From positions 1 through 58,622 of the forward strand of contig NZ_BANT01000036.1 in the NCBI RefSeq assembly GCF_000333015.1: DNA of 58,622 bases, in the 5' to 3' direction. Numbering within the stretch: position 1 is the first letter of the stretch; every line of letters starts with the position of its first letter. This DNA comes from Gordonia hirsuta DSM 44140 = NBRC 16056 (GTDB taxonomy: Bacteria; Actinomycetota; Actinomycetes; Mycobacteriales; Mycobacteriaceae). Under the pieces are notes generated by a model. That model saw only the letters and a program-made list of their open reading frames with translations. It ran no database searches and was not told the origin of the DNA. Positions 34,702 to 43,063 of this stretch are shown here, piece after piece. A program made the position numbers and the translations under genes.

Positions 34702-35504
34702 GTGCCGCGGCGCAGGGGCCGCCGGTGCAGCTGACGATCTCCGACGGTCTGGGCGTGATCACGCTGGCGCGCGGCGACAAATCCAATGCCATCGACGAGG
34801 CGCTGGCCGCGGCACTGCTCGAGGCGGTCTCTGCCTGCGCCGATCCGGACTCGGGTGTGCGGGCGGTGCTGCTGCGCGGGGACGGACCACACTTCTGCGC
34901 CGGCGGCCAGGTCGCAGACCTGCTGGTCGAACCGGCTGCGGCGGCGGCCCTGGCCGACCGCCTGGTCACCCGGCTGAATGCGGCGGTGCAGATGCTCGTC
35001 GAACTGCCGGTCCCCGTGGTCGCGGCCGTGCAGGGCTTCGCCGTCGGCGGCGGCCTGGGACTGGTCTGTGCCGCCGATGTCGTGGTGGCCGGGGCATCCG
35101 CCCGCTTCATCTCCGGCTTCACCCGGATCGGACTGGCACCGGACTGCGGGGTCTCGGCGACGCTGGCGCCGATCGTCGGGCGCGGTCTGGCGCGCGACAT
35201 GGTGCTGACGAACCGCGTCATCGACGCCGCCGAGGCACAGCGAGTCGGACTGGTCTCCCGGGTGGTGGCCGACGGCGACCTCGCCGAGACCGCGCAGACG
35301 CTGGCGAGTGGTCTTGCCCGCGGTCCGGCGCAGGCGCTCGCCGAATCCAAACGGATGCTCCGCGACAGCGGCGCCTCCCTCCCCGAGCGGCTCGACGACG
35401 AGGCCGCAACCCTGTCCCGGTTGTGTCGCAGCGCCGATGCTCGAGAAGGCATCGACGCGCAGTTCAGCCGGCGCCCACCGGAGTTCACCGGTTCGGCGGG
35501 CTGA
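34698..35504 (+). CDS. Enoyl-CoA hydratase/isomerase family protein, copy 2
   Basis: 268 residues, crotonase fold. Oxyanion motif CAGGQVADL, glycine loop QGFAVGGGLGLVCAADVV and FTRIGLAPDCGVSATL. The catalytic acidic positions differ from copy 1 (FTRIGLAPD rather than ETRLGLLPA), so it may be an isomerase rather than a second hydratase, for example acting on double-bond position in isoprenoid intermediates. That is inference. Start ATG 34698 overlaps the stop of copy 1. Last gene of the tightly packed operon. Confidence 0.9.
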   Translation: MSAAAQGPPVQLTISDGLGVITLARGDKSNAIDEALAAALLEAVSACADPDSGVRAVLLRGDGPHFCAGGQVADLLVEPAAAAALADRLVTRLNAAVQMLVELPVPVVAAVQGFAVGGGLGLVCAADVVVAGASARFISGFTRIGLAPDCGVSATLAPIVGRGLARDMVLTNRVIDAAEAQRVGLVSRVVADGDLAETAQTLASGLARGPAQALAESKRMLRDSGASLPERLDDEAATLSRLCRSADAREGIDAQFSRRPPEFTGSAG

Positions 35505-35627
35505 CGCACACTCGGCCGCCGACGCGGATGCAATAGGCTGAGGCACGCTGATCTGTGGTGCCATGCCGCACTCGGTCCCTGAGGCAGCCGGCACCGCAGA
35601 TCCTCAAGGCAGAGAGTGGAGAACACC

Positions 35628-36260
35628 GTGAGTCGACCGTCGGGGAACACGGCCAAGCCCGGGCGGGCGCCCGGGCGCCCCAAAGCGTCCGAGGGTCTGG
35701 ACACCCGGGCGGATCTGATCAAGGTGTCGCGGGAGCTGTTCGCCGCCCAGGGATATGCCGGCACCTCGGTGTCGGAGATCGGCCCGCGCGCAGGTGTGAG
35801 CGTCCCCGTGCTGTACCAGCGCTTCGGCAACAAGGCAGGGCTGTTCGTCGCCGTGGCCGAAGACGTGTACGGGCTGGGCATCACGCGCCTGAACGAGGCG
35901 ATCGACGGAATCACCGACTTCGACGAGGCGGTCAGTGCCGCGCTGCGCGAATTCGCGGGTCTCTATGCGATGGACCCGTCGCTGGCGGCGATGGTGGTCA
36001 CCGTCCTGGTCGAAGCCGAACGCAACGAAGAACTGGGCCCCCGGCTCCGACCGATGCTGCGGGAGCTGCGCCAGTTCGCCGACCGGTTGGCGGCCCTGGC
36101 ACCGGCGGAACGACTCAACGGAGACGAGGGCCGCCGCGATCTGTCGCGTTCCCTCGTCGCCGTCATGAGCGGGTTGATGGTCTCCTCGATGAGTATGAAT
36201 CGCGCCGAGGATTACGAGCGTCTGGTCGAAGCCACCCGGCGGCTGCTGGTCAGTCGCTGA
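35628..36260 (+). CDS. TetR-family regulator of the terpenoid-type cluster (AtuR analogue)
   Basis: 210 residues. The helix-turn-helix is at ~40-62 (TSVSEIGPRAGVSVPVLYQRFGNKAGLF), with a TetR_C-like helical ligand domain behind it. I choose GTG 35628, with GGAG six bases upstream, over GTG 35616. It lies 123 bases after the second crotonase and ends overlapping by 11 bases the 3' end of the convergent atuA gene, so it sits at the meeting point of both operons. No copy of the TTAAC-N4-RYTAA motif is visible just upstream, so autoregulation by that site is not evident. Confidence 0.9.
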   Translation: MSRPSGNTAKPGRAPGRPKASEGLDTRADLIKVSRELFAAQGYAGTSVSEIGPRAGVSVPVLYQRFGNKAGLFVAVAEDVYGLGITRLNEAIDGITDFDEAVSAALREFAGLYAMDPSLAAMVVTVLVEAERNEELGPRLRPMLRELRQFADRLAALAPAERLNGDEGRRDLSRSLVAVMSGLMVSSMSMNRAEDYERLVEATRRLLVSR

Positions 36261-37992
36261 GCAGCGCCGCCGGGACGTCGACCCGGCGGGCGAGCAGCCA
36301 CTCGGCCAGCCCCTTGGCCTGCGGGTCGAAGCGCGCGTTGTAGGCGACCCCCTCACCGAGCAGGCCCTCGATCACGAAATTGAGGGCGCGCAGGTTCGGC
36401 AGCACCGCGCGCTGGATCGGCAGATCGGCCGTCTCGGGCAGAAGTTCGCGGATCCGCTCGACCGTCATCGCGTTGACCAGCCAGGTCCACTGGTCGTCGG
36501 TGCGAACCCACACGCCGATATTCGCGTGCGGCCCCTTATCGCCGGACCGGGCCAGCGCGATCTCACCCAGCTCGATGTGCCGGGACGGCCCCGGCGCGGT
36601 GGCGGCGGGAATCGGGGGTGCGGTGACGTCGGCGAGAGCCCGGGTGGTCGGGGTCGGCGGGACGGCCACCCGGGTGCCGTCGTGCAGGACCGCGGTGTGC
36701 TCAGGCAGGGCCGCATCGACATAACCGGCGGTGAACACCCCGTACGGCGACGCCTCCCTGGGCGGACTCGACAGGAAGAACCCGGGGTAGCCGGCCAGCG
36801 CCAGCTCCACCGCGGTGCCCGAGAACAGGCGGCCCACCTTCTTCGGATCGGTATCGCGGACGACGCACCGCAGGGTCGCCGCCGCCCGCTCCTCGGTGTC
36901 GGCGTCGGGGGTGTCGGTGCGCGCGAGGTCCCATTCGAGTTGCGCGGGCCGGACGGGCAACCACTGCTCCAGCTGCCGCCGGGTCAACGCCGCCTTCTCC
37001 TCGATGTGCCGGCCGACGAGCATGAACGCCATCTCGTTGCGGAAACCGCCGAGGCGGGTGAGCGAGACCTTCAGCTGCGGCGGCGGCGCCTCACCGCCGA
37101 TCCCGGACAGCCGGACCCGATCGGGGCCGTCGTCGGTCACCGCGATGGTGTCGAAGCGGGCGGTCGCATCGGGTCCGGCGTACCGGGCGGTCTGGATCTC
37201 GTAGAGGAGCTGGGCGGTCACGGTGTCGACGGTCACCGCACCGCCGGTGCCCGCGTGTTTGGTGATCACGCAGGATCCGTCGGCGGACACCTCGGCGATG
37301 GGGAAGCCGGGCCTGGACAGATCCGCGATCTCGGTGAACGCGGAGAAGTTCCCGCCCGTGGCCTGCGTGCTGCATTCGATGACATGACCGGCGACCATCG
37401 CCCCGGCGAGCGCGTCGAAATCCTCGCGGCCCCACCCGAAGTGAGCGGCTGCCGGGCCGACGACCAGGGACGCATCGGTGATCCGGCCCGTCACGACGAC
37501 GTCGGCGCCGGCGCGCAGGCACTCGGCGATGCCCCAGGCGCCCAGGTAGGCGTTGGCCGCCAGCGGCTGGCCGAGCCCGAGTTCGGCGGCGCGGTCGGTG
37601 AGATCGTCACCTTCGATATGAGCGATCCGGGCGGGTACGTCGAGTTCGGCTGCCAGGTCGCGGAGTCGGGCGGCCAGACCCGCGGGGTTCATGCCGCCCG
37701 CGTTCACCACGATCTGCACGTTCTTCGCATACGCGGCGGCCAGGGACTGGCGCATCTGGGCGAGGAAGGTCTTGGCGTAACCGAGAGCGGGGTCCTTGGC
37801 GCGGTCGCGGGCCAGGATCAGCATGGTCAGCTCGGCGAGGTAATCACCGGTCAGGACGTCGACATCGCCGCCGTCGAGCATTTCTTGCAGTGCGCTGTGC
37901 CGCTCTCCGTAGAACCCGGAGAAGTTTCCGATGCGGATGACCTCGGGGGAAGCAGACAGTGGACGGGTGGATCGGGGGCGGGGGAGGGTCAT
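36250..37992 (-). CDS. atuA: AtuA-family (DUF1446) protein with C-terminal AtuA-like domain
   Basis: 580 residues, the length of Pseudomonas AtuA. The N-terminal DUF1446 domain starts with IRIGNFSGFYGERHSAL and contains VVNAGGMNPAGLA, GADVVVTGRITDASL and the VIECSTQATGGNFSAF stretch. The C-terminal ~110-residue domain has the IELGEIALARSGDKGPHANIGVWV signature. AtuA is essential for acyclic terpene (citronellol/geraniol) growth in Pseudomonas but its reaction is unknown. Start ATG 37992 overlaps the upstream SDR stop by four bases. It converges on the TetR gene. This gene is the main marker for the pathway assignment. Confidence 0.93.
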   Translation of the reverse strand: MTLPRPRSTRPLSASPEVIRIGNFSGFYGERHSALQEMLDGGDVDVLTGDYLAELTMLILARDRAKDPALGYAKTFLAQMRQSLAAAYAKNVQIVVNAGGMNPAGLAARLRDLAAELDVPARIAHIEGDDLTDRAAELGLGQPLAANAYLGAWGIAECLRAGADVVVTGRITDASLVVGPAAAHFGWGREDFDALAGAMVAGHVIECSTQATGGNFSAFTEIADLSRPGFPIAEVSADGSCVITKHAGTGGAVTVDTVTAQLLYEIQTARYAGPDATARFDTIAVTDDGPDRVRLSGIGGEAPPPQLKVSLTRLGGFRNEMAFMLVGRHIEEKAALTRRQLEQWLPVRPAQLEWDLARTDTPDADTEERAAATLRCVVRDTDPKKVGRLFSGTAVELALAGYPGFFLSSPPREASPYGVFTAGYVDAALPEHTAVLHDGTRVAVPPTPTTRALADVTAPPIPAATAPGPSRHIELGEIALARSGDKGPHANIGVWVRTDDQWTWLVNAMTVERIRELLPETADLPIQRAVLPNLRALNFVIEGLLGEGVAYNARFDPQAKGLAEWLLARRVDVPAALLSD

Positions 37993-38822
37993 GAACGTGC
38001 TCCTTCGGATTCGAGACTCATCCAGTCGCGGCGCAGCATGCCGAAGCCGGCCAGACCGAAGCCGCCGTCGACCACGATCTGACTGCCGGTGACGTAGCCG
38101 CCCAGCGGGGACGCCAGGATCGCGGCCATCACACCGATGTCGGCGGTGGTGCCGAAGCGGCCCAGGGGCACCGCTTGGCGCCATTGCTCGGCCCCCACTT
38201 CCGCGGAGAGACGCTCGACGCCCTCGGTTCCGGCGATGGGTCCGGGAACCACCGTGTTCACGCGGATTCCGTACTGCCCCCACTCCAGGGCCAGGTTCTT
38301 CATGAGATTCTCGATGCCCGCTTTCGCCGCACCGGCATGAGCCTGGTTCGGCGTCGGGCAGTACGCCTGACCGGCCGACACGAACAGGATCGAGCCGGAG
38401 GTCTCGGCGAGTTGCGCGAAGGCGGCGTGCGCGGTGTTGAAGCTGCCGAGCAGATCGATGTCGATCACCGTCTTGAAACCGTTGGCGCTGATCTTCTCGG
38501 CGGGGGCGTTGAAGTTGCCGGCTGCCCCGGCGATGACCGCCGAGACGGGCCCGAATCTCGATTCGGTGAGGGCCAGCGCGGCGGTCAGGGCGTCGTGATC
38601 GCGGACGTCGGCGACCGCGTACAGCGCGTCCGCACCGAGGTCGCGCAGCCGGGCGGTGGCGGCGACGAGTTTGTCTTCGGTGCGTCCGCAGATCGCGACC
38701 TTGGCGCCGGTCCGGGCGAAGGTCTCGGCGATACCGAGATTGATTCCGCTGCCACCGCCGGTCACGAAGACGGTGCTGCCCCGGTGCAGAGACGAGGAGA
38801 GGAGGTCGAGGAGTTCAGGCAT
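37989..38822 (-). CDS. SDR, peroxisomal-type 2,4-dienoyl-CoA reductase-like
   Basis: 277 residues. The nucleotide motif TGGGSGINLG (21-30) is close to the TGGGSGIG type, and NAG is replaced by AGAAGNF (99-104). The usual catalytic Tyr-x3-Lys is absent: the lysine is present at 167 (AHAGAAKAG) but residue 163 is Ala. This QxHAGxAKA arrangement, together with GPIAGTEGVERL, is what peroxisomal 2,4-dienoyl-CoA reductases show, so NADPH reduction of a dienoyl-CoA is more likely than alcohol oxidation. Such a step would help with isoprenoid double bonds. Translationally coupled to atuA. Corresponds in position to AtuB/AtuG. Confidence 0.88.
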   Translation of the reverse strand: MPELLDLLSSSLHRGSTVFVTGGGSGINLGIAETFARTGAKVAICGRTEDKLVAATARLRDLGADALYAVADVRDHDALTAALALTESRFGPVSAVIAGAAGNFNAPAEKISANGFKTVIDIDLLGSFNTAHAAFAQLAETSGSILFVSAGQAYCPTPNQAHAGAAKAGIENLMKNLALEWGQYGIRVNTVVPGPIAGTEGVERLSAEVGAEQWRQAVPLGRFGTTADIGVMAAILASPLGGYVTGSQIVVDGGFGLAGFGMLRRDWMSLESEGARS

Positions 38823-38853
38823 GAGTGATCGGGTGCTTTCAGTCGATCGGCGG

Positions 38854-40032
38854 TCAGTACGACTTCGGCAGTCCGAGCATGTGCTCGGAAACGAAGTTCA
38901 GGACCATATCGGCGCTGACGGGTGCGGTGCGCATGAGCCGGGCCATCCACCACATGTCCGAGATTCCGTATTCGAGGGCGAAGCCGTTGCCGCCGTGCGT
39001 CTGGATCGAGGCGTCGACGCTGTGAATCGCGGCTTCGGCCGACGAGTACTTGGCGATGTTGGAGGCTTCGCCGACACCGGGCGCGCCGGCATCGCACAGG
39101 ACGGCCGCCTTGCTCGTCATCAGCCGGGACAGCTCGAGTTCGATGCGGGCCTTGGCCAGGCGGTGGGCGACCGCCTGGTGGGCGCCGATCGGGGTCTTCC
39201 ACACGGTGCGTTCGCGCGCGTAGGCGGCGGCTTTGTCCAGGGCGCGCCGGGCGATGCCGTTCTCGATCCCGGCGATGATGATCCGCTCGGGGTTGAGGCC
39301 GTCGAACACCGCCCGCAGACCGCCGCGTTCGCCGCCGATCAGCCGGTCGGCGGAGATCTCGACGTTGTCGAAGAACAGTTGCCATTGCTTGTCGGCGCCG
39401 ATGAACGGCATGGGGATCGGCGTGCGGGTGAATCCCGGTGCGTCGACGTCGACGATGCACAGGCACGGAACGCCGAGTTCGCCGTCCTCCTCGCGGAAGC
39501 GCGCGACGACCAGCACCGACTCGGCGGACTCCACACCGGAGATGAAGACCTTCTGGCCGGAGAGGCGGTAGCCGTCGCCGTCCCGCTGCAAGCTGGTGCG
39601 CAGATTGTGGGAGTTGCTGCCGGCATCGGATTCGGTGATGGCGAAGGCGATGGTCGAGCTGCCGTCGGCGATCCCGGGCAGCCAGCGCTGCTTCTGCTCG
39701 GGGGTGCCGTGCGCGCTGATGACCGATCCGGTGATGGCGGAGGAGACGACGAGCATCACCAAGGCGGTTCCGGCCGCCGCGGTTTCTTCGGCCACGAGCG
39801 TCAGGCCGCGCATGCCCATTCCGCCGCCGCCCCATTCTTCGGCGAGGTTGAGGCCGATGAATCCGGCGTCGCCGAGGGCCTGCCACAGCTCCGTCGGCGG
39901 CCGGTCTTCGTCGTGGCAGCGCCGGGCGTAGTCGTCGCCGAAGGAGGCGCAGATCCGGCGGACGGCCTCGCGGATCTGCCGATCGTCGTCGGATTCGATG
40001 AGCGGGAGGTCGGTGGAGGCGGAGTCGGTCAT
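38854..40032 (-). CDS. Acyl-CoA dehydrogenase (AtuD-like)
   Basis: 392 residues. Flavin acyl-CoA dehydrogenase with AFAITESDAGSNSHN in the middle domain and the C-terminal QTHGGNGFALEYGISDMWW. It would introduce the alpha,beta double bond in citronellyl-CoA-like or isovaleryl-CoA-like substrates before carboxylation. I use ATG 40032 (MTDSAST); an ATG at 40125 is open but abuts the AT-rich promoter (TATTAT overlaps it), so transcription probably starts after it. First gene of the minus-strand operon, 31 bases before the SDR. Confidence 0.93.
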   Translation of the reverse strand: MTDSASTDLPLIESDDDRQIREAVRRICASFGDDYARRCHDEDRPPTELWQALGDAGFIGLNLAEEWGGGGMGMRGLTLVAEETAAAGTALVMLVVSSAITGSVISAHGTPEQKQRWLPGIADGSSTIAFAITESDAGSNSHNLRTSLQRDGDGYRLSGQKVFISGVESAESVLVVARFREEDGELGVPCLCIVDVDAPGFTRTPIPMPFIGADKQWQLFFDNVEISADRLIGGERGGLRAVFDGLNPERIIIAGIENGIARRALDKAAAYARERTVWKTPIGAHQAVAHRLAKARIELELSRLMTSKAAVLCDAGAPGVGEASNIAKYSSAEAAIHSVDASIQTHGGNGFALEYGISDMWWMARLMRTAPVSADMVLNFVSEHMLGLPKSY

Positions 40033-40134
40033 GGGGTCGCCCTTCTGGTTGGTGGGGTCGGTGGCGCCGGTCGAGCGGCGCGCTCGGGGCTTCGGCGAAT
40101 TCGTCGGAGTCTGGAGCGCTGTCATAATATTAAG

Positions 40135-40148
40135 TTAACGATAGCTAA
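40135..40148. promoter_or_regulatory. Operator-like motif at the promoter of the acyl-CoA dehydrogenase operon
   Basis: TTAAC-GATA-GCTAA, an inverted repeat with one mismatch between arms (TTAAC versus TTAGC), in an AT-rich island about 100 bases upstream of the dehydrogenase start. It shares TTAACGA and CTAA at equal spacing with 28579-28592, upstream of the opposing operon. Very unusual base composition for this genome region. Confidence 0.65.
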
Positions 40149-40208
40149 TTTAGATGGCTCGAAGAGGCTTGGCAAGAGGGACCGGCTGCAATGCTCGCCC
40201 TCCCGTCA

Positions 40209-40253
40209 CAGCACTGCGGCCCTCCCGAGATCACTCTCGGGAGGGCCGCGCTG
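40209..40253. repeat. Right copy of the 45-bp direct repeat containing a terminator hairpin
   Basis: A perfect 15-bp stem (40216-40230 with 40235-40249, arm GCGGCCCTCCCGAGA) and loop TCAC. It lies 32 bases beyond the stop of the DUF2339 gene, which reads on the minus strand, so it can terminate that gene. It is in the same orientation as the left copy although the gene it follows points the other way. Confidence 0.9.
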
Positions 40254-40284
40254 GAAGGCGCCGGAAGCGGATCCGGCCGGGTCG

Positions 40285-42327
40285 TCAGCCCTGCGGCTGC
40301 GTCTTGCATGCGGGGTCCGCGCCACTCGGGTCCGCGGCACTCGGATCCATGCCCGGCGCCTCGTCGCGGGTGTCCAGGCGGTGTGCGTATGCCACGCCCA
40401 GACCCAGCAGCACCAGTCCGACCACGATGAAGGCGATCACCCGGAACAGTCCGGCCAGGGCGGCCAGGTCGAACAGGAACAGCTTCGCCACGGCCGCCCC
40501 GATCACCAGCAGCCCAGCCGAGAGCACCGCGGTGCGGGCCGCGCCGGCCAGAGTGCGGGCCCACAACAGTGCGGCGGCGCCGGCGGCGACGAAGATCAGG
40601 GTCGCGCACAGGTGCCCGGCGCGGAATCCGTCGAGGCTGCCGCCGGTCACGGCCGTGGCGGCGCTGACGCAGAAGACGTTGACCAGAACCAGTCCGGCCA
40701 CTCCGGCGATGACGACGAGCCGGGTGGAGTCGGTGTCGGTGTGGGGGAACCACACCGCGGTCAGCACTGCCACGGCGGCCAGTGCGATCAGGGCGGCGAC
40801 CATCAGGCGGATCCGGGACGAACCGTCCAGACCGTCGGCGGCCAGCAGCTGGATCGAGGCCGGCTCCACCAGCGCCAGCAGTCCGGTGGCCAGGGCGATC
40901 AGGCCGAGGATACGCAGCGCCGTCGCCATCGAGGTGACGTAGTGGGCGCCCACCCCCAGCGCCAGGGCGGTGCCCAAGACGCTGATGGTGAGCAACTGAC
41001 CGTCGCCGGTGGCCGCGACGGCGGCCAGCCCGGCGATGATCGCACCGGTGAGCCAGATGGTGCGGACGTCGCTGCCGGCACCGGCGAGGACCGGTCCGGC
41101 GACGGTGAGCGCCAGCAGGACCACGGCGGCTCCGCTCAGCAGCGCCGTGCTCACGGTCGCGCTCAGCACGGCGGCGGCGGCGAAGAGGGCCAGTAGCGGG
41201 ATCAGCCCGGTCAGCGCGAGCTGGACCGGCTGCGAACTGGTGCGCAGCAGCGCCAGCGACGAGCCGGCGGCCAGCACGAAGGCCGCGGACAGCGCGGTCG
41301 CATACGCTGCGACCTGGCCGTCGGGCAGCCGGGTGGCGGCCAGCGCGGCCAGCGGCAGAACGGTGGCCACGGTGTTGACCAGGAACAGGACCGGCCAGTC
41401 CCGGCCGAGCTGCACCGCCAGGGTCGCCGCGGCGTAGACGAGCATGAACACGATCAGGGTCAGCGTGATCCCACCGGTCAGCACCGGTGACAGTGCGATC
41501 AGACCCAGACCGACGGTCACCCCGAGGGCCTGATTGTCCCAACGGCCCGCGACGGCGAAACCGCCTGCGGCGAGGATTCCGGTGAGTATCAGGGCGGCGA
41601 TCACCGGGAGCCAGTGGTAGATGTTGGCCGCGGCCAGCACGCAGAACAGTGCCGTCACCACGCCGGTGGCGAAGACCGCGGCTGCGACGGTGCGTCGTTG
41701 CCGATCACGTCCGGCCCGCAGACCGGCCGCCGCCAGCGCCGCGGCCAGAGCGACACCGCCGCCCACCCGGATCTCCGGGCGCAGGAGACCGGCCTGGGCG
41801 GCCAGAATCAGCAGCAGAACGACGCCGATCAGGGTGATCGCGACACCGGCGAACGCCAGGATCTTGCCCAGGGCACCGCCCTCACCGGTGAGTGGGCGCC
41901 GCGGACGCGGTGACCTCGGCGGGCGCGGTGTAGTCGCGTAATGCAACAGCGGTTGGCTCGACGGCGGGGCTTGAACGAACTGTGGGGCTTGACCGGGCTG
42001 CGGGGTCTGTGTGAACTGCGGGGGCGAGGCGAACGGCGGGGTCTGGGGGAACGGTCGGTTCTGGGGGAACGGCTGGGGTGGCATGTGCTGCCAGGGGGAC
42101 GGGGGCGGGGTGACCGTCGGGGGAGCCAGCGGCGGAGTCGTCGGCTGCGATCCGGCGAGGTCCGGGGTCGCGGTGGACGGGGTCACGGTGGTCGCGGTGG
42201 TCGGGGTTGCGAGCATGCCGGCCAGGTCGGCGACGTCGTCGGAAACTTCGTGCAGGTGCGCGGTGAGCTCTTCCAGTCGGTCGCTGATCCGCGCGACGGC
42301 GATGACCGGATCGGGTGTGGTGTTCAT
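40285..42327 (-). CDS. DUF2339 multi-pass membrane protein
   Basis: 680 residues. The first ~150 residues are a cytoplasmic-looking head: a short coiled coil (RISDRLEELTAHLHEVSDDVADL, 13-38) and a Pro/Gln/Phe-rich disordered tract. About twenty hydrophobic helices follow, starting at ILAFAGVAITLIGVVLLLIL. The GKILAFAGVAITLIGV start and the terminal KLFLFDLAALAGLFRVIAFIVVG segment are DUF2339 hallmarks. Function unknown for the family. The gene follows the response regulator by 88 bases on the same strand and ends in the 45-bp repeat hairpin. Confidence 0.9.
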   Translation of the reverse strand: MNTTPDPVIAVARISDRLEELTAHLHEVSDDVADLAGMLATPTTATTVTPSTATPDLAGSQPTTPPLAPPTVTPPPSPWQHMPPQPFPQNRPFPQTPPFASPPQFTQTPQPGQAPQFVQAPPSSQPLLHYATTPRPPRSPRPRRPLTGEGGALGKILAFAGVAITLIGVVLLLILAAQAGLLRPEIRVGGGVALAAALAAAGLRAGRDRQRRTVAAAVFATGVVTALFCVLAAANIYHWLPVIAALILTGILAAGGFAVAGRWDNQALGVTVGLGLIALSPVLTGGITLTLIVFMLVYAAATLAVQLGRDWPVLFLVNTVATVLPLAALAATRLPDGQVAAYATALSAAFVLAAGSSLALLRTSSQPVQLALTGLIPLLALFAAAAVLSATVSTALLSGAAVVLLALTVAGPVLAGAGSDVRTIWLTGAIIAGLAAVAATGDGQLLTISVLGTALALGVGAHYVTSMATALRILGLIALATGLLALVEPASIQLLAADGLDGSSRIRLMVAALIALAAVAVLTAVWFPHTDTDSTRLVVIAGVAGLVLVNVFCVSAATAVTGGSLDGFRAGHLCATLIFVAAGAAALLWARTLAGAARTAVLSAGLLVIGAAVAKLFLFDLAALAGLFRVIAFIVVGLVLLGLGVAYAHRLDTRDEAPGMDPSAADPSGADPACKTQPQG

Positions 42328-42415
42328 GTCTTCCAGCTTCGGCGGCGGCGCGGCGTGGCGGATGCGCAGAACTACCTAGATACGCAGAATGACCCGGCCC
42401 CACCGGGTGCGCGGA

Positions 42416-43063
42416 TCAGGAGAGCCCGCGGTCGATCGCGTAGCGGGCCAGCTCGACGCGGTTGCGCAGGTGCAGTTTGCGCAGCGTCGCGCCGACGTGG
42501 TTCTCCACGGTGCGGGGACTTAGCTGCAGGCGGGCGGCGATCTGTTTGGAGCTCAGCCCCTTGGCCACATACCGCAGCACCTCGGTCTCCCGGTCGGTCA
42601 GCACCGGGGTCTCGTCGTCGGGTTCCCGCGCGATCCGGCGATACTCGCCCAGGACCAGACCGGCCAGTCCCGGGGTGAAGACCGCTTTGCCGGCCGCAGT
42701 CGCGGTCACCGCGTCGACCAGTTCGGCGCGCCGAGCACTCTTGACCAGGTAGCCGGTCGCCCCGGCCTTGACCGCCTCCAGGACGTCCTCGCGTTCCTCC
42801 GACGCCGAGAGCACCAGGATCCGGGACTCCGGAGACACCGCGAGCACTCCGGCGGTGGCCTGTGCGCCGGTGCCGTCGGGCAGTTGCATGTCCATCAGCA
42901 CCACCTGCGGTTGCACCGCCTTGGCGATCTGGGCGGCCCGCGCCACCCCGTCGGCGGTGGCGACGACGTCGAACCCCTCCTCGGTGAGATCGCGCGCCAC
43001 ACCGTCGCGCCACATCGGGTGGTCGTCGACCACCATCACGCGGATCGCGGGGGTGCCGGTCAT
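42416..43063 (-). CDS. NarL/LuxR-type response regulator
   Basis: 215 residues. The receiver domain has the acidic pair at 13-14 (VVDDH) and the phospho-acceptor Asp58 in VVLMDMQLPDG; switch residues S (VLSASEER) and K (YLVKSARR) are present. The C-terminal LuxR helix-turn-helix reads LTDRETEVLRYVAKGLSSKQIAARLQLSPRTVENHV. Start ATG 43063 overlaps the kinase stop by four bases, so this is the cognate partner of the upstream kinase. Confidence 0.95.
   Translation of the reverse strand: MTGTPAIRVMVVDDHPMWRDGVARDLTEEGFDVVATADGVARAAQIAKAVQPQVVLMDMQLPDGTGAQATAGVLAVSPESRILVLSASEEREDVLEAVKAGATGYLVKSARRAELVDAVTATAAGKAVFTPGLAGLVLGEYRRIAREPDDETPVLTDRETEVLRYVAKGLSSKQIAARLQLSPRTVENHVGATLRKLHLRNRVELARYAIDRGLS

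Noticed and set aside
28628..35504. Simple leucine (liu) catabolic operon
   Set aside because: Not excluded, but presence of atuA and a dienoyl-CoA-reductase-like SDR and lack of an HMG-CoA lyase in the block make the acyclic-terpene type a better fit.
40033..40125. Longer acyl-CoA dehydrogenase starting at ATG 40125
   Set aside because: The ATG abuts the AT-rich promoter/operator island and the extra residues lack family similarity; ATG 40032 fits the family N-terminus.
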